Below are positions 1 through 5,905 of a DNA stretch of 6,603 nt, one piece after another. Each line of letters opens with the position of its first letter. The first letter of the stretch is position 1. The DNA is from a bacterium (GTDB lineage Bacteria; Desulfobacterota; Binatia; UBA12015), in contig JAPOLW010000216.1 in the NCBI GenBank assembly GCA_029976905.1, positions 1-6,603 on the forward strand, in the 5' to 3' direction. The notes under the pieces are model-generated. The model was not told where the DNA came from and ran no database searches. It worked only from the letters and a program-made list of their open reading frames with translations. Position numbers and translations under genes: made by a program.

Positions 1-801
1 GGCATCGGGCCTCTCCTCGAGAAGCGCAAGCGTTCCGCCCGGTCTCGGAGGCAATACGTTCTCGAGCGCGCGGGCCCGTTCGAGGAGATCGTCGCGGCCC
101 GACTCGTGCAACCGCGCCAGCACCGCATTCCGCTTCTCGGGGGGGAACCGGGTTCCCTCCGGGTAGATCAGCACCCCTTCGCTCGGCCCTAGATCGCGGG
201 TGAGCGCGCGGACGCGTCCAATCTCCGACTCGCTGTCCTGTCCTCCCCGTTCGACGAAACAATTCGGGAGACGCTGCCCCACGATGTCGAGGCAGGGATC
301 CCAGAGGAGTTCACGCTTGAGAACGTATCGCAACCGATGGCCATGCCGACCCGCCAGGTAGACCGCCGACAAGAGCGTATCACCGACGCTCACATGCCGA
401 ACGAGAAGCAGGAAGGGGCCACTTCCCGGGGGAACCGCGTCGTCCCCGTCGACTTCGATCTTCAGCCCAAAGAGTCCCCGGGCGCCCGCGAGCAGCGTCG
501 AGGCCCACCACGTCTGCAAGCGGTAGTGGGAGGCCAGCCAGATCTCCTCCTTGTGGTGGCGTGTCCAACCGTAGCGGAGCCAGAGCCACAAACTCGACAG
601 GATGCCGAGCACTTCGCAGGCAAAGTAGTGGGTCGCGAAGAGATAGGCGCGCGTCAGGGCAAGTGGCGTCCGCCGGATCAGGTCCGACGTGACGAGGATC
701 GGAAGAAGAAGAGGCAGCGCCCCGACGAAGAGGCCCAGTGCAAGGGCGAAGGCCGGTACGGTCACGGCGCGTCGCACCAACCGTCGAAGCAATGGAGGCA
801 A
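1..801 (-). CDS. PlsC-family membrane acyltransferase, 3' end cut by window edge
   Basis: Probable 1-acylglycerol-phosphate-type acyltransferase, which would move an acyl chain from acyl-CoA or acyl-ACP to a lysophospholipid or related lipid at the inner membrane. The frame is open from the left edge upward; 267 codons are visible. Numbering from a TTG at 801, a hydrophobic segment spans about residues 12-36 and a second about 48-76. The catalytic HX4D motif (RHVSVGDT) has His136 and Asp141, and the acceptor-binding motif YPEGTR has Glu215. This pair and spacing are diagnostic of the PlsC superfamily. The start is uncertain: TTG 801 has an AGG nine bases upstream, while TTG 780 and GTG 777 lack a clear ribosome site. 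It begins 16 bases after the membrane-protein stop, so it is probably the third gene of that operon. The natural acceptor cannot be told from sequence; long N-terminal membrane segments make it unlike the short E. coli PlsC. Family call is firm, substrate is not. Confidence 0.5.
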   Translation of the reverse strand, partial: MPPLLRRLVRRAVTVPAFALALGLFVGALPLLLPILVTSDLIRRTPLALTRAYLFATHYFACEVLGILSSLWLWLRYGWTRHHKEEIWLASHYRLQTWWASTLLAGARGLFGLKIEVDGDDAVPPGSGPFLLLVRHVSVGDTLLSAVYLAGRHGHRLRYVLKRELLWDPCLDIVGQRLPNCFVERGGQDSESEIGRVRALTRDLGPSEGVLIYPEGTRFPPEKRNAVLARLHESGRDDLLERARALENVLPPRPGGTLALLEERPDA

Positions 802-817
802 ACGGTTCGACCTACGC

Positions 818-1399
818 TCAGGCCGGGAAGAACGCCGGCCACACCACGGCGTCGAGCACCGCCGTCTGGAAGGCGAAGGCGACCGCCCCGACGATCGCGA
901 GGATCCGACCGGTCCGCGACCCTGCGGGATTCGCGGACGCTACGGCCGCGATGAGCGCGACCGAGGCGATGCCGACCGCGAAGAGGACCAGGCGGATGGC
1001 GAGCCAAAGACCCGCACCTGGGGTGTCGATCATCTGGAACGTGAGCGGCATCCACAGAGCCGACGGAACCAGGATCACCGCATAGATCAGCAAGAAGGCG
1101 CCGTATCCGTAGCGCCCGAAGACGCGCACCTGCTCGGGATCGAGCTGCCAGTAGACGTAGGGCGTGAACAGGAAATAGCCGCCCGCAGCCAGGAACATCG
1201 AGACCGTGTAGACCGGCTGCAGTCCTTCCGGGATTCCACCCCAGACAGCGCCGCTGGTCTCGGGGTGGGTCGCGATTCCGACCACGTAGCTTCCGAGAAC
1301 GGCGATCCCACCGAGGATGTTGATCCACGTCAAGTGGAAACGCGCCCGCGAGGGAACCCCGTCTCCCGTTCGCTTCGAGGCCGTCGTCGTGGAGTTCAT
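818..1399 (-). CDS. Five-helix integral membrane protein, function unknown
   Basis: I do not recognise a named family. The 193-residue product has a hydrophilic N-terminus of about 22 residues (basic, no cleavable signal seen) and five strongly hydrophobic segments at about 23-44, 61-84, 99-120, 130-155 and 165-190. Features that may be conserved are the loop HPETSG (45-50), YVYWQLDPEQ (81-90) with the only strongly charged loop, and SALWMPL (113-119) inside helix three. Size and helix count recall TspO/MBR proteins, but their WY..L.KP-type motifs are not seen, so I do not assign that family. The start is ATG 1399, which overlaps the upstream stop as ATGA, with a GGGGG tract four bases before it; this suggests translational coupling to the chalcone-isomerase-like gene. 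The frame is open further upstream to about 1978, but that part is antiphase to the signal-peptide protein and is discarded. Gene reality is well supported; function is not. Confidence 0.5.
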   Translation of the reverse strand: MNSTTTASKRTGDGVPSRARFHLTWINILGGIAVLGSYVVGIATHPETSGAVWGGIPEGLQPVYTVSMFLAAGGYFLFTPYVYWQLDPEQVRVFGRYGYGAFLLIYAVILVPSALWMPLTFQMIDTPGAGLWLAIRLVLFAVGIASVALIAAVASANPAGSRTGRILAIVGAVAFAFQTAVLDAVVWPAFFPA

Positions 1400-2013
1400 G
1401 AATCCCCCAGCAGTTCTTCCTTCAACGTTTCGTCCAGTGGGTGGCGACCAAGCCAGATCGCAAAGAGCGCATCGGCGAAATCCTCTCCCTCCACGATTCC
1501 GAGTGCTTCCCCGTTGAGTCCGAGCTCGGTACCCGCGCCCGGCAGATAGGTGAGGGTGTAGCGATCCCCCGGGGAAACATCTCGATAGAGCGAACCGAGA
1601 AGCTCGATGCGCGGGGAGAGGCGGTCGTACTCCGAGGAAACGACGTTGCGCGAGATTCCCTCTCGCGTCGCCCGCGCGAAGTCGGCCGCGGCAATCGACC
1701 AGAAATATTCGATTTCGAGTCGGCGGCCGACCCCCTGCCCGGGGACCCCACCCGCGGCCTCTGGTTCGACGTAGAGGGCAGCGACATAGGCTTTGAGAAA
1801 GAGCTTGTAGCGCAGGAGAGCCGCTCCGCGGAGCGCGAGATCGACGCCGTCGATGTGAACGAAAGGCGGGAAGTCGACCCCCTCCACGCGGATACGCGGA
1901 GCAGCGTCTTCTCCGGAGACCTTCGCGTCTCCCGGCGCGACGAGAAGGGTGAAAAGGCAGGCGACGGCGAGAGCACAAGGAGCCAGAGACGTCGGGTTCT
2001 TACCAACCGGCAT
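1396..2013 (-). CDS. Secreted chalcone isomerase-like protein (Chalcone_3 type)
   Basis: A 205-residue protein with a signal peptide: a basic N-terminus, hydrophobic core at about 11-27 and a likely cleavage after GDA (Ala30), so it should act in the periplasm. The mature part matches the bacterial chalcone-isomerase-like fold: a first block VEGVDFPP (43-50), the signature LRYKLFLKAYVAALYVE (67-83), the region after EYFWSIAAADFARA, and a C-terminal block with LNGEALG (166-172), DFADALFAIWLG (178-189) and a closing Leu-rich helix. Bacterial members have no established chalcone substrate; plant relatives of this fold include fatty-acid-binding proteins, so a ligand-carrier or lipid role is plausible, particularly with an acyltransferase in the same operon. 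Start ATG 2013 is the first in-frame ATG giving an intact signal peptide; the upstream bases lack a good ribosome site. It is first in a three-gene operon and is divergent from the photolyase, a neighbourhood I recall for this family in other bacteria. Confidence 0.5.
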   Translation of the reverse strand: MPVGKNPTSLAPCALAVACLFTLLVAPGDAKVSGEDAAPRIRVEGVDFPPFVHIDGVDLALRGAALLRYKLFLKAYVAALYVEPEAAGGVPGQGVGRRLEIEYFWSIAAADFARATREGISRNVVSSEYDRLSPRIELLGSLYRDVSPGDRYTLTYLPGAGTELGLNGEALGIVEGEDFADALFAIWLGRHPLDETLKEELLGDS

Positions 2014-2019
2014 CCCTGC

Positions 2020-2047
2020 ATGGTATCCCGAGCCGCTGTTCCGTCAA
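2020..2047 (-). promoter_or_regulatory. Candidate sigma70-type promoter for the chalcone-isomerase-like operon
   Basis: On the minus strand TTGACG (2047-2042) is followed after 16 bases by TACCAT (2025-2020), matching five of six and four of six consensus positions. The expected transcription start, about seven bases past the -10, falls at or next to the ATG at 2013. That would give a leaderless or nearly leaderless mRNA, in keeping with the absence of a proper ribosome site before this ATG. This is a pattern match only. Confidence 0.5.
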
Positions 2048-2072
2048 CGAAAGTCCTTGACAATCCCCAGCG

Positions 2073-2091
2073 ATGCGGCAACCTCCCGCAT
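2073..2091. repeat. Perfect 6-bp inverted repeat upstream of photolyase
   Basis: ATGCGG (2073-2078) and CCGCAT (2086-2091) are exact reverse complements around a seven-base centre. The dyad lies 37-55 bases before the photolyase GTG, between the TTGACA box and the ribosome site. It could be a regulator's operator or a small hairpin in the 5' untranslated RNA. A 6-bp dyad can arise by chance in GC-rich DNA, so confidence in function is low. Confidence 0.5.
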
Positions 2092-2116
2092 GCAAAATCC
2101 TTCCAACGTTCGCCCC

Positions 2117-2122
2117 GGTGGA
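2117..2122 (+). promoter_or_regulatory. Ribosome-binding site deciding the photolyase GTG start
   Basis: GGTGGA differs from the ideal GGAGGA at one base and lies five bases before the GTG at 2128. It supports that GTG over the long in-frame upstream extension, and the photolyase homology begins immediately after it. Confidence 0.5.
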
Positions 2123-2127
2123 CCGTC

Positions 2128-3630
2128 GTGAGCGTTCGCCGCGCCCTGCACTGGTTTCGACGCGACCTCAGACTCGCCGACAATAGCGCCCTGATCGAGG
2201 CCGCGCGCCGATTCGACGAGGTCGTTCCGGTGTTCATCTTCGACCCGCACCTACTGGGCGCCGACGACATCGGATCTGCACGGGTTCGCTTTTTGGTCGA
2301 CTCCCTTGCGACGCTGCGCGCGGACCTCGACCAGCGCGGCGTGCCACTCCTCATCCGACACGGAGATCCGCGCACCATCCTCCCCGGGCTGGCCCGCGAA
2401 ACGAACGCGTCGGCGGTTTTCGCAAACCGGGACTACGGACCCTACGGCCGCCGCCGCGACGCCGCCGTGGCCGAAGCCCTCGCGACGATCGGCGTCGCGT
2501 GGGAGGACCACGCCGACCTCCTTCTGGTGGAGCCGTGGGAGTGCCTCACCGGCGAGGGAAAGCCGTATACCGTCTTCACACCCTTCTCGCGCCGCTGGCG
2601 AAACATCCAGAAGTGCACACCCCAGCGCGCACCGCGTCTGCGCGCGGTTCCGGAAACGGTAACGCCCGGAAATCTGCCGACCGCCGAGGAGCTCGGGATG
2701 GGCGGCACCTCGGACATCCCGGCGGGGGGCGAAGCCCAGGCACGACGCCGCCTCCGTCGGTTCGCCGAACGACGCCTCGGCCGCTACGCTTCGGACCGGG
2801 ACATCCCATCGATCGACGGAACGTCGGGCGTCTCGGTGGATCTCAAATTCGGAACCCTGTCGGCGCGCCAGGTGTTCGCGGCAGCGGCCGACTATGTCGG
2901 CCACGAGAGCATCGACCTCGATCCCGCCAAACCCGCCCCCTCGATGAACGCCGCCGAACGGGAGCGGCTGCGCGAGGCCGGCACCTTCGTCAACGAACTC
3001 TGCTGGCGGGATTTCTACCAGGCCGTGCTCTTCCACTTCCCCTCTGTGTTGCGGGGGGCCTTTCGGGAGCGCTTCCGCGACGTTGCCTGGCCCGAGGAAC
3101 GCCCCGAGATCATCGACGCCTGGACCGAAGGACGCACCGGATTTCCCATCGTCGACGCCGGCATGCGGCAACTTGCGCGCCGAGGCTGGATGCACAATCG
3201 GCTGCGCATGATCACGGCCTCCTTTCTCGCCAAGATCCTGCTCGTCGATTGGCGGATCGGCGAGCGGGTCTTCATGCAACGGTTGGTGGATGGAGACGCG
3301 GCCGCCAACAACGGGGGATGGCAATGGTCTGCTTCGACCGGGACCGACGCAACGCCCTACTTCCGGATCTTCAACCCCTTGCTCCAGTCGAAGAAATTCG
3401 ATCCGGAAGGGGTCTACATCCGCACCTGGGTTCCCGAACTGGCCGACGTCGAGGCACCCCTGATCCACGAACCCGCCCGCGATCCTGCAACGTTGGCCCG
3501 TACGGGATATCCCGCTCCCTGCGTAGACTACGCCGAGCGCCGCAAGCAGGCACTCGACCTTCTCGGCGCCGCCGGCGGGCCGGGTCCGGCCTCGCCCCGG
3601 CCTCGCCGCTCCGTCAAACGCGCGCGCTGA
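2128..3630 (+). CDS. phrB: Class I CPD photolyase-type (photolyase/cryptochrome) flavoprotein
   Basis: A deoxyribodipyrimidine photolyase, which repairs cyclobutane pyrimidine dimers in DNA using blue light and reduced FAD. The 500-residue product (E. coli PhrB is about 470) has an N-terminal alpha/beta antenna domain beginning RRALHWFRRDLRL (3-15) and a C-terminal helical FAD domain. Conserved elements: ELCWRDFY with Glu290 and Trp293 (E. coli Glu274/Trp277), GWMHNR with Asn357, the GDAAANNGGWQWSASTGTD block (flavin-contacting Asn394), and the electron-transfer tryptophans Trp321, Trp375 and Trp398 (E. coli 306, 359, 382). All line up, so repair activity is expected. Oddities: the FAD-phosphate loop reads TSGVS (232-236) rather than the usual TSRLS, and residues Tyr106/Gly107 stand where E. 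coli uses Asn108/Glu109 to hold its folate antenna. Start GTG 2128 follows the ribosome site GGTGGA. The basic C-terminal tail is framed by an 11-bp tandem repeat and overlaps the convergent ligase gene by 17 bp. Symbol follows the family; a cryptochrome role cannot be excluded. Confidence 0.5.
   Translation: MSVRRALHWFRRDLRLADNSALIEAARRFDEVVPVFIFDPHLLGADDIGSARVRFLVDSLATLRADLDQRGVPLLIRHGDPRTILPGLARETNASAVFANRDYGPYGRRRDAAVAEALATIGVAWEDHADLLLVEPWECLTGEGKPYTVFTPFSRRWRNIQKCTPQRAPRLRAVPETVTPGNLPTAEELGMGGTSDIPAGGEAQARRRLRRFAERRLGRYASDRDIPSIDGTSGVSVDLKFGTLSARQVFAAAADYVGHESIDLDPAKPAPSMNAAERERLREAGTFVNELCWRDFYQAVLFHFPSVLRGAFRERFRDVAWPEERPEIIDAWTEGRTGFPIVDAGMRQLARRGWMHNRLRMITASFLAKILLVDWRIGERVFMQRLVDGDAAANNGGWQWSASTGTDATPYFRIFNPLLQSKKFDPEGVYIRTWVPELADVEAPLIHEPARDPATLARTGYPAPCVDYAERRKQALDLLGAAGGPGPASPRPRRSVKRAR
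3586..3607. repeat. Perfect 11-bp tandem duplication in the photolyase 3' end
   Basis: CCGGCCTCGCC occurs twice in direct succession (3586-3596 and 3597-3607). Eleven is not a multiple of three, so the copy number sets the frame. With two copies the photolyase ends at TGA 3628. With one copy the frame would read on to TAG 3705-3707, giving a longer different tail and a 94-bp overlap with the ligase gene. Confidence 0.5.
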
Positions 3631-5233
3631 GTTCCCGCTTGAGGATCTTCCCGGTCGGATTGCGTGGCAACGCCTCGAGGAAGACGATGTCTCGCGGCAC
3701 CTTGTAGCGTGCCAGGTTCGTCTTGACGTAGTCCTTCAGTGCGGGCTCGTCGACGGCCGCCCCCGTCTTCAGGACGACGAATCCCTTCAAGCGCTGCCCG
3801 AATTGCGGGTCCGGCACGCCGACCACCGCAGCCTCGATGACGTCGTCGTGGTTCGCCAGCAAATCCTCGACTTCGCGCGGAAAGACATTCTCTCCGCCGG
3901 AGATGATCATGTCGTCGTCGCGCCCGTCCACGAAGAGCAGATCGTGTTCGTCGAAGTGCCCGACGTCGCCGCTCGACATCAAGCCTTCGATGATCTCCTT
4001 GTTTCCGCCGCCGGTATAGCCGTCGAATTGCGCATCGTTGCGCACGAAGATCCGGCCCGTCTGTCCTCGCGGAAGCTCATGGCCCGCTTCGTCGAGGATC
4101 TTCACGGTGACCCCGCGCGGGGGACGTCCGGCGGTTCCCGGCGCGAGCCGGAGCTCATCGGGCATGGCGATCGAGGCGTGCGCGACCTCCGTGGAGCCAT
4201 ATAAGTTGTAGACGTTGTCTCCGAAGGTATCCATCCAGCGAAGCGCCAATTCTCCCGGGAGCGCGGATCCACTGGCCGCCACCATGCGCAGGGACGAGGT
4301 GTCGTACTTCGCGATCGTCTCGGATCCGAGCTCCAGAATCCGCTGCATCATCACCGGCACGACCGCGAGGCCCTCCGGACGCCACTCGCTGATCCCCCGA
4401 AGTGTCGCCTCGGGGTCGAAGCGACGTTGCAAGCAAAGAGTGCATCCGAATTGCGCACCGACCAGCAGGTGCATCCCTCCCCAACTGTGGAACGTGGGCG
4501 CAACGATGAAGGTCCGCATGCCCGCCCGAAAGGGGAGCCGACCGAGAAGGCCGACCAGCATGTCCATGGATTGCCGCTTCGGCTCGCGTTTTGCGCCCTT
4601 GGGCGTGCCGGTCGTGCCAGAGGTGAGGATGGTCACCCGGCCCGGCCGGGGGGGCGCTTCGACGTCGGCGGAATCGTGGGAAGCGCCGAGTTGGTCGATC
4701 GTCGTCTCAGGTGCTTCGTCGTCGCTCCAGGTGACGAAGCGGGTGAGTTCGGGAGTCCCCTGTTCGACGATCGAACGAAATTCCTCGTCGTAGAGGACGA
4801 CGTTCACCCCCTCGCGCTGGCAGACCTCCTGGAGTTGCGGCGCGGCAAAACCCGTATTGAGAAGCAGGGTATTCGCTCCGAGTTTGTCGAGGCTGACCTG
4901 CGCGAGAACGAAGCCACGGTGATTGCGCGCAAAGAGTCCGACGCCGTCATTCGCCCGGACACCCGCATCCGCCAACGCGCGGGCGATCGAGTTGGTTGCT
5001 CGATCGACCTCGCCGTAGGTCATGGTGCCGCGGTCGTCGATGAGCGCCAGCGCGTCCGGATCACGCAACGCCCCCGCATGGAATCCCGCCGCGCTGGTCG
5101 AGCCGAATTTGCCGCTTGCCTTGGCCACGCTGCGCAGAAGGGCCGGGTTCAACAATCCCCCCCCACCGAGCACGGAAATGGCTTCCACCAGGCGCGAAAA
5201 CGTCCCCCCGCGTCCCGTTCCTCGAAAACTCAT
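3614..5233 (-). CDS. AMP-forming acyl-CoA ligase (fatty-acyl-CoA synthetase-like)
   Basis: An ANL-superfamily adenylate-forming ligase, which activates a carboxylic acid with ATP and joins it to CoA in the cytoplasm. The 539-residue product is of normal length. Motifs in order: P-loop TSGTTGTPKG (204-213), PTFHSWGG (246-253), YGSTE (345-349), the SGD of the ATP-ribose region (421-423), hinge block GRDDDMIISGGENVFP (437-452), and NPTGKILKREL (525-535) with the catalytic lysine Lys529. All are intact. The long N-terminus (Leu/Gly-rich, 20-50) and overall style resemble the actinobacterial FadD acyl-CoA synthetases, so a medium- or long-chain fatty acid is the best guess, but the substrate cannot be read from sequence. 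Start ATG 5233 is the only usual start codon between the nitroreductase stop and here; AAGGG precedes it by a single base, so the ribosome site is weak. An 8-G homopolymer encodes residues 23-26. It is the last gene of the leftward operon, ending 17 bp inside the convergent photolyase gene. Confidence 0.5.
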   Translation of the reverse strand: MSFRGTGRGGTFSRLVEAISVLGGGGLLNPALLRSVAKASGKFGSTSAAGFHAGALRDPDALALIDDRGTMTYGEVDRATNSIARALADAGVRANDGVGLFARNHRGFVLAQVSLDKLGANTLLLNTGFAAPQLQEVCQREGVNVVLYDEEFRSIVEQGTPELTRFVTWSDDEAPETTIDQLGASHDSADVEAPPRPGRVTILTSGTTGTPKGAKREPKRQSMDMLVGLLGRLPFRAGMRTFIVAPTFHSWGGMHLLVGAQFGCTLCLQRRFDPEATLRGISEWRPEGLAVVPVMMQRILELGSETIAKYDTSSLRMVAASGSALPGELALRWMDTFGDNVYNLYGSTEVAHASIAMPDELRLAPGTAGRPPRGVTVKILDEAGHELPRGQTGRIFVRNDAQFDGYTGGGNKEIIEGLMSSGDVGHFDEHDLLFVDGRDDDMIISGGENVFPREVEDLLANHDDVIEAAVVGVPDPQFGQRLKGFVVLKTGAAVDEPALKDYVKTNLARYKVPRDIVFLEALPRNPTGKILKRELSARV

Positions 5234-5294
5234 GCCCTTGGGGTACTTGGGGAAATCCGCGGTGTCGAGACCGTCGTGCCGGGGCCGCCTCCGA

Positions 5295-5894
5295 TTACCA
5301 GCGATCCCAGTGCAGGACCTCGTCGAGCGGCTTGCGATGCACGGGGCCGAAAGGTCGCGCGGGCCAGCCCAGCGCCACCATGACGCCCAGGATGACCTCG
5401 TCGGGCAACTCCAGGATCTCGCGCACGTCGGCTTCGGCCGCAACGTGGAAGGTCGTGAAGGTCGTCCCCAATCCAAGGGCGCGCGCCGCCACGATGAGGT
5501 TTTGCGCCGCCGGGTAGAGCGCCGCCGGTACCAGTTCGGCCCTCGGGCTCTGCGGGGGATAGACGGCCCGGCCGCAGACGAGGATGTGGACCGGGACCGC
5601 CTCGAACGTGTCGAGAAGGTGCCGGACGCCGGCGTACATCCGCTTCTCGGCGGGACTCGTGGCCTCCGCGAGCAGGACGTCGATGGCGGGGCCCATCCCT
5701 CGGCGGACCGCATCCCCCAGGCGCGCCTTGGCCGCCGCCTCCCGCAGGACGATGAAATCCCATCCCTGGCTGTTCCCGGGGTTCGACGCCCGCGTCGCGG
5801 CATGGACGACTTTTCGGATGACGTCGTCGGGCACCGGGTCGGGTTTGAGGTGACGCATGGCCCGACACGTCTCCATGGCCTCGAAGACGTCCAT
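5295..5894 (-). CDS. Nitroreductase-family FMN flavoprotein
   Basis: A 199-residue single-domain protein of the nitroreductase fold; members are homodimeric cytoplasmic FMN enzymes that move hydride from NAD(P)H to nitro, quinone, enone or other acceptors. Evidence: the N-terminal TCRAMRHLKPDPVPDDVI (9-26) with the FMN-phosphate arginines, the loop ASNPGNSQGW (36-45) matching the usual S-P-S-x-x-N-x-Q-P-W pattern, AAQNLIVAARALGLGTTFT (129-147) on the FMN-binding helix and turn, and ILGVMVALGWPA near the end, followed by the short tail VLHWDRW. Length is typical. The start is ATG 5894, 11 bases after the stop of the ferritin-like gene, so the two are almost certainly cotranscribed; the ligase starts 61 bases downstream. 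No strong ribosome site precedes ATG 5894, and a second in-frame ATG six codons on has GAGG two bases before it. The true acceptor is unknown; context suggests it serves the diiron protein or an acyl-CoA product of the ligase. Confidence 0.5.
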   Translation of the reverse strand: MDVFEAMETCRAMRHLKPDPVPDDVIRKVVHAATRASNPGNSQGWDFIVLREAAAKARLGDAVRRGMGPAIDVLLAEATSPAEKRMYAGVRHLLDTFEAVPVHILVCGRAVYPPQSPRAELVPAALYPAAQNLIVAARALGLGTTFTTFHVAAEADVREILELPDEVILGVMVALGWPARPFGPVHRKPLDEVLHWDRW

Positions 5895-5905
5895 GGGATC
5901 CGGGT

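Larger units (their letters stand above)
2014..2127. promoter_or_regulatory. Divergent control region between chalcone-isomerase-like operon and photolyase
   Basis: This 114-bp non-coding stretch must hold the promoters for both directions. Two TTGAC boxes lie back to back: GTCAA at 2043-2047 (TTGAC on the minus strand) and TTGAC at 2057-2061, separated by nine bases, together forming a 5-9-5 inverted repeat. The rightward box reads as the perfect -35 hexamer TTGACA (2057-2062), but no good -10 sits 16-18 bases on. A second perfect dyad, ATGCGG/CCGCAT, lies nearer the photolyase. The photolyase ribosome site GGTGGA (2117-2122) ends five bases before its GTG. The layout would allow a single regulator to control both directions, for example in response to light or oxidative stress, but no known operator is recognised. 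Confidence 0.5.

Noticed and set aside
337..1549. Two long plus-strand open frames (337-954 and 689-1549)
   Set aside because: Arg/Pro/Asp-rich translations with no domain, lying opposite the acyltransferase and membrane-protein genes; typical shadows in GC-rich DNA.
1957..1959. Cys19 of the chalcone-isomerase-like protein as a lipoprotein attachment site
   Set aside because: The preceding AVA is a poor lipobox and the hydrophobic core continues past the cysteine to a better cleavage site after Ala30.
2080..2096. A -10 element paired with TTGACA for the photolyase
   Set aside because: At 16-18 bp spacing the hexamers match the consensus at two positions or fewer; the better CAAAAT is about 28 bases away, too far.
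1441..2127. A 229-codon in-frame open extension upstream of the photolyase
   Set aside because: It is antisense to the signal-peptide chalcone-isomerase-like gene, lacks photolyase homology and is low-complexity Arg/Glu-rich. The photolyase homology and a ribosome site begin at 2117-2128.
2251..3468. A 405-codon minus-strand open frame
   Set aside because: It lies fully opposite the well-conserved photolyase and its translation has no recognisable motif.
5288..5292. GGAGG on the minus strand as a ribosome site for the ligase
   Set aside because: It is about 55 bases before ATG 5233 and no usual start codon lies within 5-15 bases downstream of it.
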